From an uncultured Dehalococcoidia bacterium (GTDB lineage Bacteria > Chloroflexota > Dehalococcoidia > Lucifugimonadales > CAJWER01), in the NCBI GenBank assembly GCA_958296115.1, contig OY282442.1, positions 716,001 through 780,000 of the forward strand: a stretch of DNA of 64,000 nucleotides. Reading direction: 5' to 3'. The notes beneath the pieces were generated by a model, which was not told the DNA's origin, made no database searches, and saw nothing but the letters and a program-made list of their open reading frames with translations. Shown piece after piece: positions 33,995 through 42,834 of the stretch. Position numbers and translations under genes: made by a program. Positions within the stretch are counted from its first letter, which is position 1. Each line of letters opens with the position of its first letter.

Positions 33995-35422
33995 ATGAGC
34001 TCGGCAGATACAACCGCCCTATTCGAGCGGCGCGTCGCCGACGCCGTGCGCCGATGCGGCGTCGCGCCGGCTGACCTGCTGCTCGTTGCGGTATCCGGCG
34101 GCCCGGACTCCCTCGCCCTACTCCACGCCCTGGCCCGATCGCGGAGCGCAACCGGGCTGCGGCTCCACGCCGCCCACCTCGACCACGCGCTGCGCGGATC
34201 AGAATCCGCCGCGGACGCCGACTTCGTCGTGGAAGCGTGCCGCAAGCTCGGGCTCGGCATCACCACCGAAAAGGCGGACGTAGCCGCGTTCCAGCAGGCC
34301 GGACGGTTCTCGCTCGAAGACGCGGCTCGGCGCGTCCGCTACGACTTCCTCGCCCGCGCAGCCGCCGAGCTCGGCGCAAGCGCGGCGGCGCTGGGCCATA
34401 CGCTCGACGACCAGGCCGAGACCGTGCTGATGAACGTCATCCGCGGCTCCGGACTCACCGGGCTCAGCGGCATGGGCGAATGCTCGCGGAGGCGTATAGC
34501 CGGCGCGGACTTGCTGCTCGCCAGGCCGCTGCTGGGCGTGTCCAGGAGCGAGACCGAGGGATATTGCGCCGCCCTGGGACTTTCGCCAAGGGACGACCCG
34601 TCGAACCGGTCGCCCCGCTTCACCAGGAACCGCGTCAGGCATGACGTGATGCCGGCGCTGGCGAAAATCAACCCGGCCGTCCGCGATGCCATTGCCAGGC
34701 TCTCCGAGAGCGCCGCGCGCGACCTGGACTACATCGAAGGGGCGGTTGACGCCGCATGGGACGACGTGGCGGACGCGGACCGCGGCCGTGTACTCATAGA
34801 CAGGGAACCATTCGCAGGGCTGCCCCCCGCCGTCCGCGCCTATCTGCTCCGACGAGCCGTCCGCCTGGCCAAGGGCGGCCTCGAAGACCTAGAGACACGC
34901 CACGTCGAGGACATGCTGTCCATGATGGAAGGGCGCGCCGGGCGGTCCCTCGACCTGCCGGGCGGCCTGGCGCTCAGCGTCGGCTATCGGACCGCGGCCA
35001 TAGGCAGCGCTGGACTGGACACGTGCCCGCTCCCTCCGATAGAGGGCGAGACCCCACTGGCCGTGCCGGGCGAGACGATGGTAGGCGGCTGGCGGGTCGC
35101 CGTTCAGGCCGTGAGCGACCTGCCGGGCGATGGGGCGGACGGGATGCGGGCCGCAATCTCGCGCGAAGCGGCGTTCGGCGGACTCACCGTGCGGAGCCGG
35201 CGCGCCGGCGATAGGTTCCAGCCCCTCGGAATGACCAACCGCAAGAAGCTCAAGAGCTTCATAATAGACTGCAAGATAGACCGCTCCTGGCGCGACCGCG
35301 TGCCCCTGGTTGTCGGCGAGCGCGGAATCGCCTGGGTCGTCGGCTGGCGAATCGCCGAGTGGGCCAAGCCGTCCGCGAGCGGCCCGAACCTGCTGCTTGC
35401 CTTCGAAGGAGAGGAAAATTGA
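33995..35422 (+). CDS. tilS: tRNA(Ile)-lysidine synthase
   Basis: Converts the wobble C34 of tRNA-Ile2 to lysidine so that it reads AUA. 475 residues. The PP-loop SGGPDSLALLHAL is at about residue 30; HLDHALRGSES, ALGHTLDDQAETVLMN, the LARPLLGVSRSE and the RNRVRHDVMPAL motifs are typical. The C-terminal TilS domain is present (RRAGDRFQPLGMTNRKKLKSF). The stop overlaps the TTG of the next gene. Essential in most bacteria. Confidence 0.95.
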   Translation: MSSADTTALFERRVADAVRRCGVAPADLLLVAVSGGPDSLALLHALARSRSATGLRLHAAHLDHALRGSESAADADFVVEACRKLGLGITTEKADVAAFQQAGRFSLEDAARRVRYDFLARAAAELGASAAALGHTLDDQAETVLMNVIRGSGLTGLSGMGECSRRRIAGADLLLARPLLGVSRSETEGYCAALGLSPRDDPSNRSPRFTRNRVRHDVMPALAKINPAVRDAIARLSESAARDLDYIEGAVDAAWDDVADADRGRVLIDREPFAGLPPAVRAYLLRRAVRLAKGGLEDLETRHVEDMLSMMEGRAGRSLDLPGGLALSVGYRTAAIGSAGLDTCPLPPIEGETPLAVPGETMVGGWRVAVQAVSDLPGDGADGMRAAISREAAFGGLTVRSRRAGDRFQPLGMTNRKKLKSFIIDCKIDRSWRDRVPLVVGERGIAWVVGWRIAEWAKPSASGPNLLLAFEGEEN

Positions 35423-36519
35423 GCGCCGCAATCGTCATCATCTGCATAGACGGGTTCGACCCCGAATACCTGGACGCCGCGGACATGCCCAACCTGCGCG
35501 AAATGGCCCGCGGCGGCTTCCTGACCATCGGCCGCTCCATGATGCCGTCCGTTACCAACGTCAACAACGTCTCCATAGTAACGGGGCAATACCCCGCCGA
35601 GCACGGCATATGCTCCAACTACAGGTGGGACAGCCGCGCAGGCGGCGGCTTCTACGTCGAGTCCGCCGAGTACATACGCTCCCAGACCATCTTCCGCCGC
35701 GCCGACGAACTCGGCTTGACTTCCCTAGTGGTAACGTCCAAAGACAAGCTCCGAACCCTCGTAGGCGCGGACGCAACCCTCGCCGTATCGTCAGAGCGGC
35801 CCCCGGAATGGGTCGTCGAAGCCGTCGGCGCGCCCCCAAAGATATACTCCATCGAGGTCAACGGCTGGGTCATAGACGCCGGCAATCTCATCATGAAGCG
35901 CAGGCCCGTGGACATCGCATACCTCACAACCACCGACTACGCCATGCACGTCAACCCGCCAGACCATCCCGAAGCCCTGCGCCATATGTCCATCCTCGAC
36001 GATGCCATCGGGCGGCTCGCCGCCGATCACCCCGACGCCGCAATACTCCTCACCGCCGACCACGGCATGAACGCGAAGACCAGGATGATAGACCTGAAAG
36101 CGGCACTCGCCGACCGCGGGATAGAATCCAACCCCGTCCCCATCATCAAGGACCGCTACGTACTCCACCACGCCAACCTCGGCGGCTGCATGTTCGTCTA
36201 TCTCGACCCCGCCCGGACGCGCGAAGCAGTCGACATCCTCCGCGATACGCCCGGCGTGGACGACGCCATGCCGCGCGAGGAAGCCGCCGCCAAGCTCCGC
36301 CTCGCCCCCGACCTCATAGGCGACGTCGTGGCTGCCGCGTCAGCCGACGCCGTATTCGGCGACCCAACCGAAATCCAGCTCCCCGCCGGGCTCCGCTCGC
36401 ACGGCTCCGAGCACGAACGCGCCATCCCCATAATCGGCCATAACGCCGACTTCCAAGGCTTCCCGTTCCAGGAAAACCGCGACATAGGCCGCTACATCTT
36501 CGAACGCGTCCTAGCCTAG
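35419..36519 (+). CDS. Alkaline phosphatase-superfamily hydrolase, phosphonoacetate hydrolase-like
   Basis: 366 residues. ICIDGFDPEYLDAADMPNL, PSVTNVNNVSIVTGQYPAEHG with the nucleophilic Thr, TTTDYAMHV, LTADHGMNAKTR and the final LRSHGSEHE supply the two-metal site of this superfamily. The SVTNVNNVSIVTG block and the HGSEHE variant are closest in memory to phosphonoacetate hydrolase (PhnA), which cleaves the C-P bond of phosphonoacetate. Nucleotide pyrophosphatase activity is the main alternative. The TTG start overlaps the tilS stop, with GGAGAGGA upstream. No phosphonate transporter is nearby. Confidence 0.75.
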   Translation: MSAAIVIICIDGFDPEYLDAADMPNLREMARGGFLTIGRSMMPSVTNVNNVSIVTGQYPAEHGICSNYRWDSRAGGGFYVESAEYIRSQTIFRRADELGLTSLVVTSKDKLRTLVGADATLAVSSERPPEWVVEAVGAPPKIYSIEVNGWVIDAGNLIMKRRPVDIAYLTTTDYAMHVNPPDHPEALRHMSILDDAIGRLAADHPDAAILLTADHGMNAKTRMIDLKAALADRGIESNPVPIIKDRYVLHHANLGGCMFVYLDPARTREAVDILRDTPGVDDAMPREEAAAKLRLAPDLIGDVVAAASADAVFGDPTEIQLPAGLRSHGSEHERAIPIIGHNADFQGFPFQENRDIGRYIFERVLA

Positions 36520-36558
36520 TTCCTGAGTCCGAGAGGCTATGAGGAGAAAATAAAGGCA

Positions 36559-39500
36559 TCAGCAGGCATTCTCACTATCCTTCAAATATCGAACCCATTC
36601 GTCAATGGACATCCCTTTCTCCCACAAATCAGTAGATATGCCATAGCGCAGTTCCTGTTCATTCCGCAGTCTAACGGGTATGTCATTGGCGGTGAAGGCA
36701 TCCACTCCCTCATAGACTTCTACAATATCATCACCTATTTCAGTAATGATCCTTGCATACGGCGCTATATCAGTAGCCTTCCATGACTCTCGTGGTTTCT
36801 GTCCGCGCAAATCAATCACACAAAGGACAAAACGGCGGGGATATTCCGAAGCAGTCTGTGCCTGCAATGGGGTCAGCCGGACATCGCCAGTAGTGGACGC
36901 CTTTATCTCCAAGAAGTAGCTGCCAAGCATAAAACTGAATGGCGCGTCTTCCAAATCACCATCCAATGAGCCGGGAAATACCTCGTAATCGTAGCCCTTA
37001 TCTACCAATTCAAGTTCAAGGCCATGAGCTCTGATAGCTTCTGCCAACGCTTCTTGTGCAGCAACTCCGAATTTACGGTTGGAGTTCGCCATCTGCGCCT
37101 GGCGTTCCAATTCCTCAAGTCGATCCTGCACCTTATCTGGTCCGTACTTGGAAATGAGTTTTACCGCTTCAGGGTTCTGTATCGCTAGCTTCACCACCTC
37201 AGGATCGCGAAGTAACTCAACCAGATCACCCTCTGTTTCAGTCTTTTTTTCTGGCTCGAGGGTGTCTAGCATGAGTGTAAGCCGACTGAATCCAAAGACC
37301 TCGTGAAGCAAATCCTGAGCATCATGATTGCCAGACAACCATTCAAGATCGAGTAAATCATCACGTAGGTTTGATTCATTAGCCGGCAGGGCTACAGCCC
37401 CTCCTTTTTCTTGGTTTTCTGTTTTCGACGGAACTTGAACCGGAACCCATGGACGGATTTTTAGTTCAAACGGCCAAATCGCTTTGCGAATATGCAAGTC
37501 AATCTGCTCACGCTCCCGAGTGCCAGTGACATCACAGAACTCACGCCAACCTCCATCTTCACGTGCGGCCACGTTGATTACAAAGTCCAGTAGCAACTTG
37601 GCAAGCTCTTTGTCTCTCCCGCAACGCTGGATCAATTCCGTCGGAAGAAAGGCTATTTGGCCCACAGTCTGATCGGGGACAGTTACGCCCTTGACATCCA
37701 CCTTATCAGCCACTATAGCATCGAGCAAATTAATGTCATTAATTGAGGTCCTAATTCCATAGTATAGAGGAGATTCGATGACTATCCCAGTATCAATTAG
37801 GGGTTGCAATGCCTGTCGAAAGGCTTCATCGTCACTGTAATCATCCGCCAGCAAGCGTTCTTTAGGATATAGATCGTTATAAGCCTTGGATGTTTGAGGC
37901 CAATGATTGACTGGAGCTAGGATTTGTCGGGCGGACGAAAGACGCACTATGGTGCCGTCCGCAGTCAACAAAGGACATCTCCGGATAAGTTGTGTGTCAC
38001 TATCGTAATACTTGCAGAGGAATACAGCCAATCTGCTGGCGGCGCGCAGATACTGAATATCAATGCCAGAGTCGCTTTTCTTGTCATCCTTCAGTATTTC
38101 ATCAAGACGGTCAAGGATCTCATTGATGGCGTCAGACTCCGTATAGCTTGTTCCAATCGATGCATCGATCCACGACCTGCCAGGTCTATACTGTGGTTCA
38201 GCCAGTACACTATATAGCTTGGTGTGCAGAAGCTCGGATCGAAGGTCCCAACCAATAGCATGGGCTATATCTTTGATTTCTTTCGAAATCCCTCCATCAA
38301 CATGCAGGCCACGCAATCCACATAATTTGGAATGCTGATTGGGAATTAGGCCGTTGAGTACAGCATCCATGGTAAGAGTTCCAGATAGCTCTCCTGCCAA
38401 ATTCAACAACTTGGCTAGCCAGATAAAAGCGTCTCCTGCGATTGGCAATTCGGCCATGTTCTGACTCTTATTCTTAACCCAACCGGCTAGTTCCGTGAAT
38501 CCTAAGCGTTTGACATCCACACCTGTTCTGTACCAATCACGTGCTATCATATCCCAATCTTGAGCGATATCTACATCGGGTATGTGCAGACCATTGACCG
38601 TTGCTGCCAATTCATAAATGCTCTTGCATTCAATATCGTATTTCTCATCCATGTTAAATGATGCGATCAAAAACGACGCAGCGTCAACATCACTTCCATG
38701 TATAGCTGACAAGCGGCCCTTTCTGGTCGTAATAATTGGTTGAGCAGCAACCTTCCCTGTAATGTCCAATACGACATCTTTCCACCATTCCTTTTCAGAG
38801 TCCTTATCAGTGAAATAGTCTCTAGGAAGAGCGAGATGAGCCAGTTTATGCGCGCCAATCCATTCCGACTCGACTGCGCGGCGGACAAGGCTAGGAAGCG
38901 CAGCAAGCGCGGATGATATGAGAACCTCATCGTCTTGATTCATCAGAATACCATCGCGTTCTTGTTCCGGCGTGAACTGGCCATCTAGTACGACTTTGAA
39001 CTTCAAGCGATCCGTCCCGGCAATTGGAAATCGTACAAACAACTTGGGGAATTCACTACGGGGTAGTACGAGGCAATTTCGGTCACCAGAATTATCTATC
39101 ACTACGAGCAATGCCGCGTCTTCCTTACCTATGCGAATTGCAGTAATCTGGTGTTTTGTCTTATCCGGCCCCGATATGATAACTTCTGTTTCCTGAAGTC
39201 TGAACTCGTCCAATTCATACTCATGTGTATTGCCTCGCTCAAAGACGGTGACCTCATTCAAACACTCAATATCAACCCGACCTAGTTTTTTGCACGTTGC
39301 GTACAAGTACGGCAGCGACTGTTGCAATCTCTCCAATCCCTTACGTGCGACACCGCTATTGACATCATGGTAATTAAACAAAGCTGTGGGGTTACTGGCA
39401 ATCCATGTCGCGTCCCGGCTTTTCGCATCAGATAGCGCCTTTTCTGACAATTCTATATTGTGAGCTATCGAGTCCTCGTCTCCATCGCGAACCAGTTTGA

Positions 39501-39918
39501 TATCGAAATACTCAATGTCTCCCTGGGTGGAGAGGACCCCTTTCACGTTGACATGTGGCGATAGCCCATGGGTTACCAGGAATCCGGTACCAAAACGTCC
39601 TGTCGTCTCCTCGCTATCATATTCCTTACTCGAACCACCAGACAGGAGCGCCGCAAGCTCCTGTGCCGTGAAATAGTCGCCAGTATGCGATACTGACAAA
39701 TTATCGCCGCGCCAGACGAATCCAATATTTACATAGTCGTCGCCAGATCGGGGGCCTGCGTCATGAGCATTTTGCAGAAGCTCGAATGGCCACCGGACAC
39801 CTGCACGAGCATGGTTCTTTTGTGCCGCCTCAACTCTAGTTCGAATCCGTCGTGCGTCATTACGTGTCGTCTGTTCGACACGAGCCTCATGGAATTCTTT
39901 GCGCGCAGCCTCAGACAC
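36559..39918 (-). CDS. Sacsin-type HSP90-like ATPase with NO VEIN/DUF3883-like C-terminal domain
   Basis: 1119 residues from a GTG chosen because AAGGAGG lies 5 bases upstream (an ATG 12 codons earlier lacks one). The N-terminal GHKL ATPase shows ELLQNAHDAG (N-box) at about residue 46, HTGDYFTAQEL and TTGRFGTGFLVTHG (G2 box), as in sacsin-repeat ATPases. A long middle region of about 600 residues is unrecognised. The C-terminal about 150 residues have VAAQEALAEAIRAHG, YDYEVFPGS and SYFLEIKAST, a DUF3883/NO VEIN pattern that looks like a PD-(D/E)XK fold. Composition is clearly A+T-richer than the flanks, indicating transfer. A role in defence against foreign DNA is inferred. Confidence 0.75.
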   Translation of the reverse strand: MSEAARKEFHEARVEQTTRNDARRIRTRVEAAQKNHARAGVRWPFELLQNAHDAGPRSGDDYVNIGFVWRGDNLSVSHTGDYFTAQELAALLSGGSSKEYDSEETTGRFGTGFLVTHGLSPHVNVKGVLSTQGDIEYFDIKLVRDGDEDSIAHNIELSEKALSDAKSRDATWIASNPTALFNYHDVNSGVARKGLERLQQSLPYLYATCKKLGRVDIECLNEVTVFERGNTHEYELDEFRLQETEVIISGPDKTKHQITAIRIGKEDAALLVVIDNSGDRNCLVLPRSEFPKLFVRFPIAGTDRLKFKVVLDGQFTPEQERDGILMNQDDEVLISSALAALPSLVRRAVESEWIGAHKLAHLALPRDYFTDKDSEKEWWKDVVLDITGKVAAQPIITTRKGRLSAIHGSDVDAASFLIASFNMDEKYDIECKSIYELAATVNGLHIPDVDIAQDWDMIARDWYRTGVDVKRLGFTELAGWVKNKSQNMAELPIAGDAFIWLAKLLNLAGELSGTLTMDAVLNGLIPNQHSKLCGLRGLHVDGGISKEIKDIAHAIGWDLRSELLHTKLYSVLAEPQYRPGRSWIDASIGTSYTESDAINEILDRLDEILKDDKKSDSGIDIQYLRAASRLAVFLCKYYDSDTQLIRRCPLLTADGTIVRLSSARQILAPVNHWPQTSKAYNDLYPKERLLADDYSDDEAFRQALQPLIDTGIVIESPLYYGIRTSINDINLLDAIVADKVDVKGVTVPDQTVGQIAFLPTELIQRCGRDKELAKLLLDFVINVAAREDGGWREFCDVTGTREREQIDLHIRKAIWPFELKIRPWVPVQVPSKTENQEKGGAVALPANESNLRDDLLDLEWLSGNHDAQDLLHEVFGFSRLTLMLDTLEPEKKTETEGDLVELLRDPEVVKLAIQNPEAVKLISKYGPDKVQDRLEELERQAQMANSNRKFGVAAQEALAEAIRAHGLELELVDKGYDYEVFPGSLDGDLEDAPFSFMLGSYFLEIKASTTGDVRLTPLQAQTASEYPRRFVLCVIDLRGQKPRESWKATDIAPYARIITEIGDDIVEVYEGVDAFTANDIPVRLRNEQELRYGISTDLWEKGMSIDEWVRYLKDSENAC

Positions 39919-39944
39919 CTTAACCTCCTTGCAGTTGTGTGTAC

Positions 39945-39974
39945 AGGATAACATCCTGCGCCCGACAAACTCAA
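39945..39974 (-). promoter_or_regulatory. Possible promoter of the sacsin-like gene
   Basis: TTGAGT (39974-39969), 18-base spacer, TATCCT (39950-39945), some 27 bases before the GTG start. Confidence 0.45.
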
Positions 39975-40174
39975 TCCCGATTCAGACCACAGGTAGAGCA
40001 GCCGCATCTAAAATGAGTATAAGACATAGATTAGTACACAGTCCATCCTGGGTTTAGGGGTTAGCCTCATGGACGACATATCCGCAGTGCCTGAGTGCCT
40101 GCTGGTGAGTCTCTCCTCCCCCAATCCTGAGAATCCACCCAATCCCGCAAATCCTGATTCCGACAATCTCCCCC
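39975..40174. other. Non-coding stretch before repeat element B
   Basis: No supported gene. Contains two short runs of the type CCCAATCCCGCAAATCCTGATT. It forms the boundary between the A+T-rich sacsin-like gene and element B. Confidence 0.4.
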
Positions 40175-40688
40175 GAAAATTGCCCCCAAATTGCCCCATA
40201 GCGCCCCTTGACACCGCGAGAACAGTCGTGCTAGTCTGGTAGACGGCTCGAAGGGGCGTACACCAAACGAGCACAGAACCACCTCTGCCAAAACTTGTGG
40301 GCATTCATGCCGCCGCTGATGTTGGGACGGGACCACCTGCGGTATGAGAAGGTCCGGCTGTGTTTCGGCGCCTCGCCAGGAGGACGCAGTGCCAAATGCG
40401 TCTCCCCCGTTCCAGGTGCGGACTCTCGGACGACCGGGAGGACCGTAGCCAGCGCAGCCCGACGCCTTGGCGGGTGGAAGGTCCAAGCGCGAAACGCAGG
40501 CGGTCCCGCAAAGGACCGTCAGCCGTCCGAGAAAGTTAGAGGAGGGGCTGCACCCCCAGTGTCGGCGGGCGATCGACGTCGGCATCCTCGAAGCAAGTAC
40601 CGGAGTCACTGCCTTGCAAGGCATACTCATCTCCCGCGAGAGCGGGGAACCAGGAGTAGATAGGGCGCGGGTCGCAAGACCCGCCAAG
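40175..40688 (+). ncRNA. Repeat element B core: second copy of the putative structured RNA
   Basis: 514 bases matching 20447-20958. The promoter-like TTGACA (40208-40213), 18-base spacer and TAGTCT (40232-40237) are preserved, giving a likely transcript from about 40244. The block of about 120 bases from ATGCGTCTCCCCC through GACGCCTTGGCGGGTGGAAGG is nearly identical to copy A. Stems persist where sequence differs: CGGT/ACCG (40501-40504 with 40515-40518) replaces CGGC/GCCG, and GACGCA/TGCGTC replaces GACGTA/TGCGTC. The final GCGGGTC/GACCCGC hairpin (40667-40684) is identical. Coding is unlikely for the reason given for copy A. Confidence 0.6.
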
Positions 40689-40965
40689 TACCCTCTCCCT
40701 CACGGGGGAAAGGGCCAGGGTGAGGGCGAACGCCCCGCCCTGCGTCCCCTCCCCCGAAGGGAAAGGGCTAGGGTGAGGGTGATAAGCCCGCAAAGGAGCC
40801 GACCGAGACGAAACGAACATAGACGAAGGCGCCAACAAGGCCCCAGCCTTCATCACCCTCCCCAACGGGGGAGAGACCCAGGGTGAAGGCAATTCAGCGC
40901 GCCCGTCTTATCCCCTCTCCCTTAATGGGAGAGGGCTAGGGCGAGGATAATTCAGCACGCCCATC
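40689..40965 (+). repeat. REP-like tail of repeat element B
   Basis: Same palindrome cluster as 20959-21262, plus an additional CCGTCTTATCCCCTCTCCC unit with its GGGAGAGGGC return arm near 40909-40935. It runs up to the stop of larB. Confidence 0.75.
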
Positions 40966-40966
40966 C

Positions 40967-41719
40967 CTACCCACTCGCGATAGCCGCCGCCATGTAGCCT
41001 GCGCCGAACCCGTTGTCTATGTTCACCACGGCAACGCCCGGCGCGCAGCTGTTCAGCATCGCAAGCAGCGCCGCCAGTCCCCCGAAGCTCGCCCCGTACC
41101 CCACGCTCGTCGGAACCGCTATCACCGGCGCGCTCACCAGCCCGCCGATTACCGACGGCAGAGCGCCCTCCATCCCCGCCACCGCCACCACCACCCGCGC
41201 CTCACGCAGCGTGTCCAGCTTGTCCAGCAGCCGATGGATGCCCGCCACGCCAACATCCGCCAGCCGACTCACCTCACAGCCCATCAGCTCCGCCGTCACC
41301 GCCGCCTCCTCCGCAACCGGCGCGTCCGACGTGCCCGCGCTCGCAACCGCCACCAAGCCGCCTGCCGTCCGCGTCTCCGCCCGCCGGTCCACCGTTACCA
41401 CCCGCGCCGTCTCGTGATACACCGCGTCCGGCGCGACCACCGTCACCGCCGCCGCCGCCGCCCGGCTCACTCGCGTAGCTAGAAGGCGGTCCGACCTTGC
41501 CAGCACGACCTCCGCCAGTCTCGCGACCTGCTCCGCCGTCTTGCCCTCCCCAAAGATGACCTCCGGGAACCCCTTGCGAGCCTCCCGACCGTGGTCGACC
41601 TTCGCAAATCCTAGGTCCTCGTACCCCAGAGAACCCAGCCCCGCCGCAGCCTCGTCCACCGACAACCGACCGGCCTGCACGTCCGCGAGCAGCTTTTTTG
41701 CATATCCTTCGCTAACCAT
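40967..41719 (-). CDS. larB: Nickel pincer cofactor biosynthesis protein LarB
   Basis: Carboxylates and hydrolyses nicotinic acid adenine dinucleotide in the first step of the nickel-pincer nucleotide cofactor pathway. 250 residues: N-terminal helical part (LLADVQAGRLSVDEAAAGL, then VDHGREARKGFPEVIFGEGKT) and a C-terminal AIR-carboxylase (PurE)-like domain (VASAGTSDAPVAEEA, VVAVAGMEGALPSVIGGLV, PTSVGYGASFGGLAALL). larE lies 287 bases away in the divergent direction; larC and larA are not in the window. Confidence 0.93.
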   Translation of the reverse strand: MVSEGYAKKLLADVQAGRLSVDEAAAGLGSLGYEDLGFAKVDHGREARKGFPEVIFGEGKTAEQVARLAEVVLARSDRLLATRVSRAAAAAVTVVAPDAVYHETARVVTVDRRAETRTAGGLVAVASAGTSDAPVAEEAAVTAELMGCEVSRLADVGVAGIHRLLDKLDTLREARVVVAVAGMEGALPSVIGGLVSAPVIAVPTSVGYGASFGGLAALLAMLNSCAPGVAVVNIDNGFGAGYMAAAIASG

Positions 41720-41731
41720 CGCCCTTTAATC

Positions 41732-41853
41732 CTAGTACTCCGTCCATTTGACTATGACGGGTAGCCAGCCCCGCCTTATCCCCTCTCCCTTGATGGGAAG
41801 GGGTTAGGGTTAGGGTGATTCAGGATGCCAAAACTATATTGAAGCAGTACTAG
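41732..41853 (+). repeat. Dispersed MITE-like repeat, copy R3, with terminal inverted repeats
   Basis: Bounded by CTAGTACT (41732-41739) and AGTACTAG (41846-41853), a perfect 8-base inverted pair. Contains CCGTCCATTTGACTATGACGG, a CCCTCTCCC/GGGAAGGGG palindrome, GGTGATTCAGGATGCC and AAAACTATATTGAA. The most complete copy; it lies between larB and larE. Confidence 0.8.
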
Positions 41854-42006
41854 ACCCAAAGTGATAAACCCATCATCCTAACTTCCCGCCAGGTGGAGAA
41901 GGGACTTCAAGACATCGCTCGCGGCGAGTCCGCAAATGGCCGCCGAAGCCTTGCGCGTGCTATCATTCCTACGCCGTAATAGTATGCCATACCTGCGGAG
42001 GCCCGC

Positions 42007-42834
42007 GTGTCCATTGCCGAAAAGCGGCAGGCCCTCGAAGACGCTATCCGCGAGATGGGCTCGGTCATTGTCGCCTTCTCCGGCGGCGTTGACAGCGCGC
42101 TGCTGGCAGCCGTGTCCGCACACGTGCTTGGCGGCAGCTCCCTTGCGGTAACCGCCCACTCCCCCAGCCTTGCCCCCGACGAGCTTGACGGCGCAATACG
42201 CACCGCCAAGGCCGTCGGGCTGAACCACAGGGTCATACGCACCCGCGAGGTCGAGCGCGAGGACTACCGCGCCAACGACCCCAACCGCTGCTACTTCTGC
42301 AAGGACGAGCTCTACACCACGCTGGCCCGCGTCGCTGACGACGAGGGCTACGCCTTCGTAGCCAACGGCGCCAACGCCGACGACCTGGGCGACTTCAGGC
42401 CCGGGCTGAACGCCGCGAAGCGCCATGGCGTTCGCTCGCCCCTGGTCGAGGCGGGTCTGGACAAGCGCGAGGTGCGCCAGCTCTCCCGCGAGATGGGCAT
42501 GCCCACCTGGGACAAGCCCGCGCAGGCGTGCCTCTCGTCGCGCATCCCATACGGCTCCCCAGTCTCCGTCGAGGCGCTCGACCGCATAGCGCGGGCCGAG
42601 AGCTTCGTGCGCGAGCTCGGAGCCAAGCAGGTCCGTGTCCGCCACCACGGATCCATCGCCCGCATAGAGGTCGAGCCCAAGGACATCCCACTCCTCACCT
42701 CCAACGGCGCCCGACTACGCCTCACCCAGCGCCTCAGGTCGCTGGGGTACGCCTACGTAACCGTCGACCTCGACGGATTCAGGTCCGGCAGCATGAACGA
42801 AACGCTCCCCGGTCGGCGCGTCCAAGAGAGATAA
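42007..42834 (+). CDS. larE: ATP-dependent sacrificial sulfur transferase LarE
   Basis: Transfers sulfur to the pyridinium dicarboxylate intermediate of the nickel-pincer cofactor. 275 residues. The PP-loop VAFSGGVDSALL is at about residue 22, YRANDPNRCYFCKDELY and ANGANADDLGDFRPG follow, and the Cys in PAQACLSSRIPYG corresponds to the sacrificial Cys of Lactobacillus LarE, which suggests single-turnover chemistry. The GTG start has GGAGG 6 bases upstream. The next gene follows without a gap. Confidence 0.94.
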   Translation: MSIAEKRQALEDAIREMGSVIVAFSGGVDSALLAAVSAHVLGGSSLAVTAHSPSLAPDELDGAIRTAKAVGLNHRVIRTREVEREDYRANDPNRCYFCKDELYTTLARVADDEGYAFVANGANADDLGDFRPGLNAAKRHGVRSPLVEAGLDKREVRQLSREMGMPTWDKPAQACLSSRIPYGSPVSVEALDRIARAESFVRELGAKQVRVRHHGSIARIEVEPKDIPLLTSNGARLRLTQRLRSLGYAYVTVDLDGFRSGSMNETLPGRRVQER

